Below are positions 1-6,808 of a stretch of 32,703 nt of DNA, one piece after another. Every line of letters begins with the position of its first letter. Position 1 is the stretch's first letter. The notes beneath the pieces were generated by a model. That model was not told the origin of the DNA and made no database searches. It saw only the letters and a program-made list of their open reading frames with translations. Made by a program: the position numbers and the translations under genes. The DNA is taken from NCBI GenBank assembly GCA_023910675.1, contig JAAVWC010000033.1, forward strand, positions 1 through 32,703, given 5' to 3'. The DNA is from Gemmatimonas sp. Lineage in GTDB: Bacteria; Gemmatimonadota; Gemmatimonadetes; Gemmatimonadales; Gemmatimonadaceae.

Positions 1-44
1 CGCAATAATCGCCCATTGCTTGCGGCTTTGCAACCCCTCTGGCG

Positions 45-70
45 AAAAAACTTTCGACTTTTTTCAGTCG
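45..70 (-). terminator. Possible intrinsic terminator after the tRNA cluster
   Basis: On the minus strand a 5-bp hairpin (CGACT, six-base loop, AGTCG) is followed by AAAG and six T residues. It lies about 115 bases downstream of the tRNA-Lys gene, so it could end the rdgB-tRNA transcript. The short stem and the four-base gap before the T run make it a weak terminator. An alternative fold pairs the A run with the T run. Confidence 0.35.
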
Positions 71-185
71 CCGGAGAATCAGCCGGACTGGCCTGCCTCC
101 TCATCTGTTTCCAATTCCAGAACGTCTCGCGACATCCGGCCCCCGGAAAACAGACGCGGCGATCGCTTCCGCGACCGCCGCGAAG

Positions 186-257
186 TGCACCCTCTAGGAC
201 TCGAACCTAGAACCTACTGATTAAGAGTCAGCTGCTCTACCATTGAGCTAAGGGTGC
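186..257 (-). tRNA. tRNA-Lys (anticodon CTT)
   Basis: A complete 72-base cloverleaf reads on the minus strand. The acceptor stem is GCACCCT/AGGGTGC, the D stem GCTC/GAGC, the anticodon stem GCTGA/TCAGT with loop CTCTTAA, and the T arm CTAGG-TTCGAGT-CCTAG. The anticodon CTT reads AAG (Lys). The discriminator base is A and no CCA is encoded, so CCA must be added after transcription. It is the last of three tandem minus-strand tRNA genes. Confidence 0.97.
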
Positions 258-298
258 GGATAACACCAACTCCGCGTGTACTGCTTCCGACCGATACG

Positions 299-372
299 CG
301 CGCCAGGAGGGATTCGAACCCCCGACCAACAGCTTAGAAGGCTGCCGCTCTATCCATCTGAGCTACTGGCGC
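299..372 (-). tRNA. tRNA-Arg (anticodon TCT)
   Basis: A 74-base cloverleaf on the minus strand has acceptor stem GCGCCAG/CTGGCGC, D stem GCTC/GAGC, anticodon stem GCAGC/GCTGT with loop CTTCTAA, and T arm GGGGG-TTCGAAT-CCCTC. Anticodon TCT reads AGA (Arg). The discriminator is G. The 3' CCA is not encoded. It sits 41 bases from tRNA-Lys and 64 from tRNA-Pro, so the three are probably cut from one precursor. Confidence 0.97.
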
Positions 373-436
373 CTGCACATGCTTGGTCACCCTCACGGGC
401 ACCTGACTGCACACTCGACGAACCTTGGCCGAAGAA

Positions 437-510
437 TCGGGGCGGCCGGATTCGAACCGGCGACCTCCTGCTCCCAAAGCAGGCGCGATACCGGGCTACG
501 CTACGCCCCG
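437..510 (-). tRNA. tRNA-Pro (anticodon TGG)
   Basis: A 74-base cloverleaf on the minus strand has acceptor stem CGGGGCG/CGCCCCG, anticodon stem CCTGC/GCAGG with loop TTTGGGA, and a T arm built on GCCGG-TTCGAAT-CCGGC. Anticodon TGG reads CCA and wobble Pro codons. The discriminator is A and CCA is not encoded. The 5' end is only 33 bases past the rdgB stop codon on the same strand, so read-through from the rph-rdgB mRNA into the tRNA cluster is likely. Confidence 0.97.
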
Positions 511-543
511 CTCATCAGCACCGCCTTCCAGCGGCGGGGTATG

Positions 544-1233
544 TTATCCCGACCGGGGCCCGTGGTCAACTGCCACTCGCAAATTCGCCGAAAGTTTCTC
601 CGCAGGATCGAACTCACCGGCCAACGCCGCGCACAGTGCTTCCACCGCGCGCCCCCGATGACTAACGGCCGCTTTCGCGTCGCGCCCTGCCTCAGCGAAG
701 GTGACCCCGAGGTCCGCCGACAGAAAGTACGGGTCGTAGCCAAACCCGCCGTCGCCCCGGGGCGCGCTCAGCAAGGTCCCCTCCGCCGTCCCCAGACGAA
801 CACACGCCCCCGCAGACCAGACACACGCTGCGGCACAGGCATACCGGGCCGTGCGCTCCATGCGGCCACGCCGTGCCGCCTCGTCGAGCGCCGCCTGCAG
901 ATGTGCGTTGTTCACGCTATCGAGTGCCGAACCCTCCAGCAGACTTCCGGACCACCGCTTGCTACGAACACCTGGCTGCCCATCGAGCGCATCCACGACC
1001 AAGCCGGAGTCGTCTGCGAGCACCACACGCCCCGTGCGCTGCGCGAAGTAGCGTGCCTTCGCGAGCGCGTTCGCCTCAAACGTGTCGAACTGCTCGAGCG
1101 CCTCTTCCTCCGCCGACTCGGTGATGGCGAGTTCGTCGAGCGTCATCACGTGCCACCCGTACTGCGCCAACAACGGCCCCAGTTCCCGCAGCTTGCCCGC
1201 ACTGCGCGTCGCCAGCACGAGAGACGCGCCCAT
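544..1233 (-). CDS. rdgB: XTP/dITP diphosphatase (HAM1/RdgB family)
   Basis: House-cleaning nucleoside triphosphatase that hydrolyses non-canonical purine triphosphates (dITP, XTP) to monophosphate plus pyrophosphate in the cytoplasm. Family signatures are the N-terminal ATRSAGKLRE segment, the DDSGLVVDAL block, GRMERTARYAC, GTAEGTLL, GFGYDPYF and the C-terminal SHRGRAVEAL. In the N-terminal motif the usual Asn (T-x-N-x-x-K) is Ser. I place the start at the ATG whose A is also the last base of the rph stop (TGATG), which implies translational coupling; a GTG one codon upstream (1236) is also possible. About 229 residues is slightly long for the family because of a short C-terminal tail. It is the last protein gene before the tRNA cluster. 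Confidence 0.93.
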   Translation of the reverse strand: MGASLVLATRSAGKLRELGPLLAQYGWHVMTLDELAITESAEEEALEQFDTFEANALAKARYFAQRTGRVVLADDSGLVVDALDGQPGVRSKRWSGSLLEGSALDSVNNAHLQAALDEAARRGRMERTARYACAAACVWSAGACVRLGTAEGTLLSAPRGDGGFGYDPYFLSADLGVTFAEAGRDAKAAVSHRGRAVEALCAALAGEFDPAEKLSANLRVAVDHGPRSG

Positions 1234-1994
1234 CACACCGGCATCGGTAACGCCTGCATCAGCGCCTGCTGCTGCATGGCGTCGAGCGTGCCGATGCCCT
1301 CCACCGCCAGGTCGAGCAGGGCGTTGAGCTCATCGCGCGCAAAGGTGCCATGCTCGCCGGTCCCCTGCACTTCGACAAAGCGTCCTTCGCTGCTCATGAC
1401 GACGTTCATGTCGACGCCCGCCCGCACGTCTTCTTCGTAATCGAGGTCGAGACGCGGTTCCCCGTCGATCACACCGACGCTGATAGCCGCCACGCGACGC
1501 ATGACCGGACTCGCGGGCAAGCGGCCCGTCGCCACCATCCAGGCGAACGCGTCGTGAACCGCCACGCACGCCCCCGTGATGGCGGCCGTCCGCGTTCCGC
1601 CATCGGCCTGCAGTACGTCACAATCGACCTTGATCGTGAACTCCCCGAAGGCAAATCCGTCGAGCATGGCGCGCACACTGCGTCCAATGAGCCGCTGGAT
1701 CTCCTGCGTGCGTCCCCCGACTTGCGACCGCTCGCGCGACACACGCGTGCGGGTCGCGCGTGGCAACATCGCATACTCGGCCGTTACCCATCCCTCGCCC
1801 GAGCCCTTCTTCCAACCGGGCACGCCCGTCTCGACAGACGCGGCACACAGGACGCGCGTCCGCCCGAAGCTCACGATACACGACCCCTCCGCATAGGGCA
1901 CGGCGCCACGCTCGAGCGTGACCGGCCGCATTTGGGCGGGAGTGCGGCCAACGCGGAGCACGCGCGCCGCCGTTTGAGACGAGGATTCAACCAC
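1233..1994 (-). CDS. rph: Ribonuclease PH
   Basis: Phosphorolytic 3'-to-5' exoribonuclease that trims the 3' tails of tRNA precursors and other RNAs; it works as a hexamer. Visible features are [11 protein letters not shown] near the N terminus, the basic [13 protein letters not shown] stretch, [14 protein letters not shown], the [19 protein letters not shown] core, [18 protein letters not shown] and the [12 protein letters not shown] block. The length (253 aa) is typical. The start at 1994 is a GTG overlapping the end of rfaE2 by 8 bases; an internal GTG about 11 codons later would fit the usual family N terminus better, so the exact start is uncertain. The position directly upstream of rdgB and three tRNA genes fits a role in maturing those tRNAs, but that link is inferred. 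Confidence 0.96.
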   Translation of the reverse strand: MVESSSQTAARVLRVGRTPAQMRPVTLERGAVPYAEGSCIVSFGRTRVLCAASVETGVPGWKKGSGEGWVTAEYAMLPRATRTRVSRERSQVGGRTQEIQRLIGRSVRAMLDGFAFGEFTIKVDCDVLQADGGTRTAAITGACVAVHDAFAWMVATGRLPASPVMRRVAAISVGVIDGEPRLDLDYEEDVRAGVDMNVVMSSEGRFVEVQGTGEHGTFARDELNALLDLAVEGIGTLDAMQQQALMQALPMPV

Positions 1995-2475
1995 GAAGCT
2001 TCTCGATGATGGAGGTGGTGGATTGACCAGCGACCAGCGGAATAACGACGACGCGTCCGCCGCGTTCGGTGACGATGTCTGCGCCTACAATGGTCTCGGG
2101 GGAATAGTCACCACCCTTGACGATGACATCAGGCTGGAGGCGCGTGACCAGCTCGAGCGGCGTGTCCTCATCGAATACGACGACGGCGTCGACCGATTCG
2201 AGTCCGGCAAGCACCACCGCCCGCTCCGCCGTCGACCGCACGGGGCGTGTCGGTCCCTTGAGTCGCGTGACGGACGCATCGCTGTTGAGCCCCACAATGA
2301 GCGCAGCGCCTTCACGCCGCGCGAGATCGAGGACTTCGATGTGACCGGGATGCAGCAAGTCGAAAACGCCATTCGTGAACACGACAGAGCCACGGACCGT
2401 TTGTCGCCACGCCGCAGCGGTGTCCCAGTCCATCACTTTCGACACGGGGAATCGCGGGGCATCGCGGGTTACCAC
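1987..2475 (-). CDS. rfaE2: D-glycero-beta-D-manno-heptose 1-phosphate adenylyltransferase
   Basis: Stand-alone nucleotidyltransferase domain (equivalent to the C-terminal half of HldE) that makes ADP-heptose for the LPS inner core. The cytidylyltransferase-like signature [12 protein letters not shown] lies at residues 34-45, and [19 protein letters not shown], the [22 protein letters not shown] block and VIVKGGDY follow in the expected order. At 162 aa the length matches split RfaE2 proteins. The start is a GTG overlapping lptE by 7 bases; ATG at 2433 is an alternative. The kinase half (RfaE1) is not in this window. The lptE neighbour supports an LPS role. Confidence 0.93.
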   Translation of the reverse strand: MVTRDAPRFPVSKVMDWDTAAAWRQTVRGSVVFTNGVFDLLHPGHIEVLDLARREGAALIVGLNSDASVTRLKGPTRPVRSTAERAVVLAGLESVDAVVVFDEDTPLELVTRLQPDVIVKGGDYSPETIVGADIVTERGGRVVVIPLVAGQSTTSIIEKLRG

Positions 2476-3050
2476 TGCGACTGCACTCCCTCAACGATGT
2501 CCGTCATGAGACTCTCGAGGGCGTTCTTGCGCCCTGCCGCTTCAGCACCTTCGGCATACTGTCCTTCGCGCGCCAGTCCCTTCTTGCTGAGCAGGACGCG
2601 ACTGGTTGCGGACTCCACAATCTCCACGTCGATGGTGAGTTGCAGTCGTCGACGGTTCGAGGCGGTATTGCGTCCATCGGCCGACGCCCCGAGTGGCAGA
2701 TCGACATCGTAGTTCACGATGGTGCCGCGCACGACCAGATCAGCGCGCGCTTCGGGGGCCTCACGAAGATTCAAGCGGTCACGCATCGCTTCGCGCAGCC
2801 GTTCGAAAACTTCGCGCTGCAGTTCGGGGGCCGCCGTCTGATTGTCGAACGGCTGGATGGCGACCGTCTTGAGCGTCCGTGGCAGCCCGCCGCCGCCGGA
2901 GAATCCGTAGCAGCCGCCCAACAGGACCACCGCGAGCAGCGGAACCATGCGTCGTGCGTGGCGGAACAGTTCTCGCCGCCCCACGCCTCGACCCGTCGCG
3001 GTCAGAATGTCTTGGTTCAAGCCTTCACGGACGGCGCCAGATGGCGTCAT
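2469..3050 (-). CDS. lptE: LptE-like LPS-assembly lipoprotein
   Basis: Probable outer-membrane lipoprotein partner of LptD in LPS insertion. The N-terminal region has an arginine-rich stretch, a hydrophobic core VPLLAVVLL and a lipobox LGGC at about residues 44-47, followed by YGFSGGG. The mature part carries LptE features: KTVAIQPFDNQT, the RDRL...ADLVVRGTI strand and a C-terminal helix. The ATG at 3050 has a clear Shine-Dalgarno (GAGGG, 5 bases upstream) lying inside the preceding gene and gives an unusually long n-region of about 34 residues. Alternatives are GTG at 2984 and ATG at 2948, both with poor ribosome-binding sites. It overlaps the upstream gene by 26 bases and rfaE2 by 7. Function is inferred from the fold signature and LPS neighbourhood. 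Confidence 0.8.
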   Translation of the reverse strand: MTPSGAVREGLNQDILTATGRGVGRRELFRHARRMVPLLAVVLLGGCYGFSGGGGLPRTLKTVAIQPFDNQTAAPELQREVFERLREAMRDRLNLREAPEARADLVVRGTIVNYDVDLPLGASADGRNTASNRRRLQLTIDVEIVESATSRVLLSKKGLAREGQYAEGAEAAGRKNALESLMTDIVEGVQSQW

Positions 3051-3726
3051 TGAATCCCTCGACGATCGTGGTATCGGTCACAGCAATGGCGAGACGTCGC
3101 TTGCCGCGCTCATGAACATACTGCAAGCGAAGCGGGGAGTCTTGTGCGACGGTCCGCGACATCCACTCGATCACTTTGCCCCCTTCGATCCGCTCTACCC
3201 GTGCGAGCGCGGTTCCGGCGAACGCCACCCGCCACGCCCGCCCGTCGGCACCAGCGGCATCCCGCCCTCGCAAGGCACCCAAGTCGGCGCGAAGCGTATC
3301 TCCGTCGATGCGGGCGACGGTGTCCGGCGTCGCCGGGAGCGCAAGGCGTCCCAACGACGCCCACAGCAGCGGTACCGGCGGCAGCATGCGTTTGACCAAG
3401 TCGATGCCGGGCACGGTGAGGCTGTCACCGACCAGAATGGCGTACCCACCTGCCATCCCGTTGCGAAGAAAGAAATCGAGCCGCGCGCGGTCGGGGCCGA
3501 GGCGACGCACGGCTCCATCGCCGGTCGATTCGAACGTCTCGTCCTTGTAGCTCCAGGTAAAGCGCAGCACCGTGGGCGTCGGCGAGATCGCGGTAGGCGG
3601 CAGCACGGCGCGCGTCGGGGAGCCCACGAGCGGGCGGGCGCCAGGAGCACAGCCGACTGCTGCGGCGCACGCTATACCACACGCGAACGCGGGGCTCCGC
3701 CGGAACAGACGAGCGGTACGCAACAT
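3025..3726 (-). CDS. Hypothetical lipoprotein, possibly LolB/DUF4292-like
   Basis: A 233-aa predicted lipoprotein. After a basic start (MLRTARLFRRS) a hydrophobic stretch ends in the lipobox VGC near residue 26. The rest looks beta-rich: FTWSYKDETFESTGDGAVRRL, LDFFLRNGMAGGYAILVGDSL and paired strands near the C terminus, broadly like the lipid-binding LolB/DUF4292 half-barrel. I do not recognise a specific family, and that comparison is only by pattern. The start ATG shares its A with the stop of the upstream HEAT-cyclophilin gene (TGATG), and the 3' end overlaps lptE, so the three are almost certainly cotranslated. An envelope role next to LptE is plausible. Confidence 0.75.
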   Translation of the reverse strand: MLRTARLFRRSPAFACGIACAAAVGCAPGARPLVGSPTRAVLPPTAISPTPTVLRFTWSYKDETFESTGDGAVRRLGPDRARLDFFLRNGMAGGYAILVGDSLTVPGIDLVKRMLPPVPLLWASLGRLALPATPDTVARIDGDTLRADLGALRGRDAAGADGRAWRVAFAGTALARVERIEGGKVIEWMSRTVAQDSPLRLQYVHERGKRRLAIAVTDTTIVEGFNDAIWRRP

Positions 3727-5480
3727 CACGGTACGCGAACTTGCAGCATGACATCTCCCTGAACGAGACGATCCATCACATCGAAGCCATCGATCACGCG
3801 ACCGAACACGGTGTACCCGCCGTCGAGGTGCGGTTGCGTGGAGTGGCACATGTAGTACTGGCTGCCACCGGTGTCTGGCCCGGCAGTGGCCAAGCCCAAG
3901 CAGCCGCGACCGTGACGTTGCCGTGACCACGCCTCTCGTAACGAAAACGGCGGTTCCGGTGCGCCGGTCCCATTCGCGATGTCTCCGTCCTGTACGACGA
4001 AGTTGGGTACCACGCGATGGAACGTCGTGTTCCGGTACTTTCCCAGTTGCGCCAGTCGAGAGAAGGCCTCCACGACCAACGGTGCCTCGCGTCCGAACAG
4101 CTCGAGCGTAATGGTTCCCTGCTCCGTGTCGATGTACGCGCGTGGTACCGGCGCAGCGGCATCCCAGTATTTGTGTACGAGTGCTTCGTAGTCCTGCAGT
4201 CGCCGAGGAATGGGAGCTGTGGACCGAGGCGCGGCCGGCTGCACGGCGGCCGTCGCGTTCGACGAATCGCGAATGCCCAGCCGTGCGCGTGCCATGCGCC
4301 GAACTCGGACATCGGGATCCGTGACCAAACGCTTTGCCAGCGCGCTGTCGATGACGCGGCCGCGCTCGCCGTTGCCAAGTGCCGCCACCCGAACACGCCA
4401 GTCCGGGCTTTGCGACCACTGCAGTTCCGCATCGGTGAACAGCGAAAGCCCCGCCGCGCGGATGTGCTGCAAGAGTGGACGCCGCACCGCCAAGAGCGTG
4501 TCCATTTGCCACGCGCGTTGCCAACGATCGACATCACGCGCGCCCACTTCGGCATAGGCCTCGGCCGTCGCAACCCGTACGTTTCGCGCGCGGTCGCGGA
4601 GCATGGTCTCCACCTCCGCGGCGAGCGCGGCGCCATACGAGGCAGCGCTTTGTACGGCGTTCACGCGTACCCGCTCGCTCGAATCACGCAGCAATTCGCG
4701 CAGTGTCATTATCGCAGGCGCGCGGAGTGAATCTCCGGCGGCACTGCGCGCCAACGCACGGGCGACGTGTTGCCGAACCTCTTCATCCGCATGTGTGCGA
4801 ACTGCCATAATGGCTCGCACACCGGCGGGCGCGCGCAACCGCGCGATCACATACGCGGCCGCGCGAACCACATCTGACGAGGCGTCGCGAAGCCACGGTG
4901 TCACGACGCCGATTGGCGCGTTCCGGAGTTTCACCGTCGCGAGCACGAGCGCTGCTCGTACCGCAGGCACGCGCGATGCCACCGGGCTCTGCGCGACCGG
5001 TGACGACAGTCCTTCACCCAACCCCTGCAGAATGGAGCCGCGTCCCATTTCGCCCATCTCGCCGAGGGCCCACGCGGCTTCGCGGGCGACCGCGTCAGGC
5101 GCACCCGCCACGGCGCGTCCGAGCGCTCCGACGGCCTGAATGTCCCGGGCAATACCCAGTGCAAAGGCGGCATTGGCCGCGATGGCGGTATCGCCATCGA
5201 GCAGCAATTGGCGCAATTGCGGATAGCGCAGTTGCACCCGCGTCTGTCCAATTGCCAGCGCGGTGCGTGCGCGTCGCACGGGATCGGGATCGCTGAGGAG
5301 CTTGTCGACGAGGAGTGTGTCAGGACGTCGTTGATCGACCATCTCCAGCAGTTGCGCGTCGGCGCTGACGGGACGGGCCGTCGGCGTTGGTGCGGTGCTT
5401 CCGCCGCCGCCACTCCGTGCACACGCGCACAGGAGAAGGACCGTTACGAGGGTCGAAAAAAGTCGGACGCGCTGTGGCAT
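3726..5480 (-). CDS. HEAT-repeat lipoprotein with C-terminal cyclophilin domain
   Basis: A 584-aa predicted lipoprotein. The signal sequence RVRLFSTLVTVLLL is followed by a CAC lipobox (acylated Cys about residue 20). Roughly residues 45-420 are HEAT-like helical repeats with recurring motifs such as DPDPVRRARTALAIG, DAVAREAAWALGEMG, DEEVRQHVARALARS and DPDVRVRRMARARLG. The last 140 residues form a cyclophilin-type peptidyl-prolyl isomerase: TFHRVVPNFVVQDGD holds the catalytic Arg/Phe/Gln set, then AGPDTGGSQYY and LDGGYTVFGRV. The Trp of human CypA that contacts cyclosporin is His here (QPHLDGG). The start at 5480 is chosen because the upstream part of the open frame is antisense-like and overlaps the thioesterase gene. 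It probably acts as a periplasmic folding factor or scaffold for outer-membrane assembly; substrates are unknown. Confidence 0.9.
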   Translation of the reverse strand: MPQRVRLFSTLVTVLLLCACARSGGGGSTAPTPTARPVSADAQLLEMVDQRRPDTLLVDKLLSDPDPVRRARTALAIGQTRVQLRYPQLRQLLLDGDTAIAANAAFALGIARDIQAVGALGRAVAGAPDAVAREAAWALGEMGEMGRGSILQGLGEGLSSPVAQSPVASRVPAVRAALVLATVKLRNAPIGVVTPWLRDASSDVVRAAAYVIARLRAPAGVRAIMAVRTHADEEVRQHVARALARSAAGDSLRAPAIMTLRELLRDSSERVRVNAVQSAASYGAALAAEVETMLRDRARNVRVATAEAYAEVGARDVDRWQRAWQMDTLLAVRRPLLQHIRAAGLSLFTDAELQWSQSPDWRVRVAALGNGERGRVIDSALAKRLVTDPDVRVRRMARARLGIRDSSNATAAVQPAAPRSTAPIPRRLQDYEALVHKYWDAAAPVPRAYIDTEQGTITLELFGREAPLVVEAFSRLAQLGKYRNTTFHRVVPNFVVQDGDIANGTGAPEPPFSLREAWSRQRHGRGCLGLATAGPDTGGSQYYMCHSTQPHLDGGYTVFGRVIDGFDVMDRLVQGDVMLQVRVP

Positions 5481-5509
5481 CAGGTTACGGAGCCGTTTGC
5501 AGGTGACAC

Positions 5510-5947
5510 TCACGCACCATCGACATCGTTTGCGCCGCCAAGCATGGCACGCTCGAGCCAGGAGCGCACGTCGCGCGGCAACGTCGTGAGCCGTCCGTCG
5601 CGATTGATGCACACCAGCGATGTGGTCGCGGAGACGAGGACCACGTGGGTATCTGCGCGCTGGATCCGATAACCAAAGGTCATCCCGCGCGAGCCAACGT
5701 GCGTGAGTGCGGTGCACACGCGAATGGGATCGTCGTAGCGCGCTGACGCGTGGAAGCGCAATGCTGCATCGGATACGGCGAGCAGCACGCCCTCGCGCTC
5801 CAAGTCTGCATACGATTTCCCGGCGCGACGGATGAAGTCGGTGCGGCCGATCTCACACCAGACGAGATAGTTCGCGTGGTACACGACCCCCATTTGATCG
5901 GTCTCGGCGTAGCGCACGCGCAATTCGGATACGGTTTCAAAAGCCAT
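5510..5947 (-). CDS. YbgC/FadM-type acyl-CoA thioesterase
   Basis: A single hot-dog-fold domain of 145 aa. The 4-hydroxybenzoyl-CoA thioesterase signature VRYAETDQMGVVYHANYLVW is present at residues 11-30, with the catalytic Asp at position 17 (ETDQMG). The later stretch DDPIRVCTAL and the strand ATTSLVCINRDGR fit the family. YbgC proteins hydrolyse acyl-CoA thioesters and in proteobacteria sit with the Tol-Pal genes; no tol genes are seen here. The gene heads a seven-gene minus-strand run and faces the lpxH-like gene across an 84-base intergenic region. The sequence just before its ATG is an inverted GGGG/CCCC motif, with no Shine-Dalgarno. Confidence 0.9.
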   Translation of the reverse strand: MAFETVSELRVRYAETDQMGVVYHANYLVWCEIGRTDFIRRAGKSYADLEREGVLLAVSDAALRFHASARYDDPIRVCTALTHVGSRGMTFGYRIQRADTHVVLVSATTSLVCINRDGRLTTLPRDVRSWLERAMLGGANDVDGA

Positions 5948-5964
5948 GTGGGGAATTTGCCCCC
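5948..5964 (-). promoter_or_regulatory. GGGG/CCCC inverted repeat with -10-like core before thioesterase start
   Basis: Directly upstream of the thioesterase ATG the minus strand reads GGGGGCAAATTCCCCAC. The arms flank CAAATT, which sits six bases before the start codon, where a -10 box would lie for a leaderless mRNA. I see no matching -35. It could equally be a small hairpin over the start codon. Confidence 0.3.
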
Positions 5965-5996
5965 AAGCGCCTCACGGCGCACCCACCGCGCACCGT

Positions 5997-6025
5997 TTGT
6001 CGAGCCGCGTGTGGCGCGTTAGACT
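5997..6025 (+). promoter_or_regulatory. Predicted promoter for the lpxH-like gene
   Basis: TTGTCG (5997-6002) and TAGACT (6020-6025) are separated by exactly 17 bases, each matching four of six sigma-70 consensus positions. The expected transcription start, about 7 bases past the -10, coincides with the GTG start at 6032, so the mRNA would be leaderless. No Shine-Dalgarno precedes that GTG. Confidence 0.45.
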
Positions 6026-6031
6026 GCCAGT

Positions 6032-6808
6032 GTGCTTCCAACTCCCTGCCATGTTATTGGCGACGTACATCTCGGCGTTGCCAGCCCTGAATCCGAACAG
6101 GCCCTGCTCCGCCTCCTCCGCGACGTGCCGTCGCGGGCGCGGTCGGTTGTCATCATGGGCGACCTGTTCGATTTCTGGTTTGCCTGGGAGTCGACCATGC
6201 CACGAACCGGATTTCGCGTCCTGTCGGCACTCGCCGACTTGCACGACGCTGGGATTACTGTTCTGTGGATCGGCGGCAATCACGATTGCTGGGGTGGAGA
6301 TGCCCTCCAGAAGGAAACCGGGGCCGTTTACACCCTTGACCCTTGGCTCGGTCGTATTGGCGCCTGGGATGCGATGCTGGCGCACGGAGACGGGCTCCGC
6401 GAAGTCGAGGATGCACCGTATCGGCGATTACGAGCCGTGCTCCGTCATCCGTGGGCAATTCGGGCGTTCGGCGCACTGCATCCCACGCTGGCGACGCGTA
6501 TCGCGATGCGCAGCTCGAAGACGAGCCGCAAGGGGCGTGCGCGAGATGGTGGTGCGGGACTCCTGGCGGTGGCTACGGCGGCGCTCACTGTGCTTGACGG
6601 GCCGCAGCTCGTCCTGCACGGGCATTCCCATGTGCCTACACTGGTGCGGGCAGGCCGCGGTGTCTACGGCAACGCGGGCGCATGGTATCTCGACCATCAG
6701 TATCTCGTGATCGACGACGAGCGGATCACGCGCCGGGAATGGCGCCCGTCAGGTGAACACGTGGTGCTCGACGTTGCCGAGCGACTGTCCCAGAAAGCGA
6801 CTCCCTAG
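6032..6808 (+). CDS. lpxH: LpxH-like UDP-2,3-diacylglucosamine pyrophosphatase
   Basis: Calcineurin-like metallophosphoesterase of 258 aa. All metal-binding blocks are in order: GDVHLG (Asp11, His13), MGDLFDFW, GGNHDCWGG, LAHGDGL and HGHSHVP, followed by GNAGAWYLDHQYLVID. The GDLFDFW block and the arrangement are those of the LpxH branch, which cleaves UDP-2,3-diacylglucosamine to lipid X in lipid A synthesis at the inner membrane. A more general phosphoesterase role cannot be excluded, since the other lpx genes are not here. The start is GTG at 6032. The last 60 bases overlap the 3' end of murI on the other strand. Confidence 0.82.
   Translation: MLPTPCHVIGDVHLGVASPESEQALLRLLRDVPSRARSVVIMGDLFDFWFAWESTMPRTGFRVLSALADLHDAGITVLWIGGNHDCWGGDALQKETGAVYTLDPWLGRIGAWDAMLAHGDGLREVEDAPYRRLRAVLRHPWAIRAFGALHPTLATRIAMRSSKTSRKGRARDGGAGLLAVATAALTVLDGPQLVLHGHSHVPTLVRAGRGVYGNAGAWYLDHQYLVIDDERITRREWRPSGEHVVLDVAERLSQKATP

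Noticed and set aside
1..104. Minus-strand frame open from ATG at 104 to the window edge (about 34 codons)
   Set aside because: It contains a KFFRQRGC stretch vaguely like a small ribosomal protein, but matches none I recognise, overlaps the possible tRNA terminator and is cut by the window edge, so it cannot be supported.
379..1440. A 353-codon plus-strand open frame over tRNA-Pro, rdgB and rph
   Set aside because: It runs through a tRNA gene and antisense to two recognised genes and shows no domain.
5481..5717. N-terminal extension of the HEAT-cyclophilin frame
   Set aside because: It overlaps the thioesterase gene, has Arg/His-rich shadow composition, and would bury the lipoprotein signal peptide that begins at 5480.
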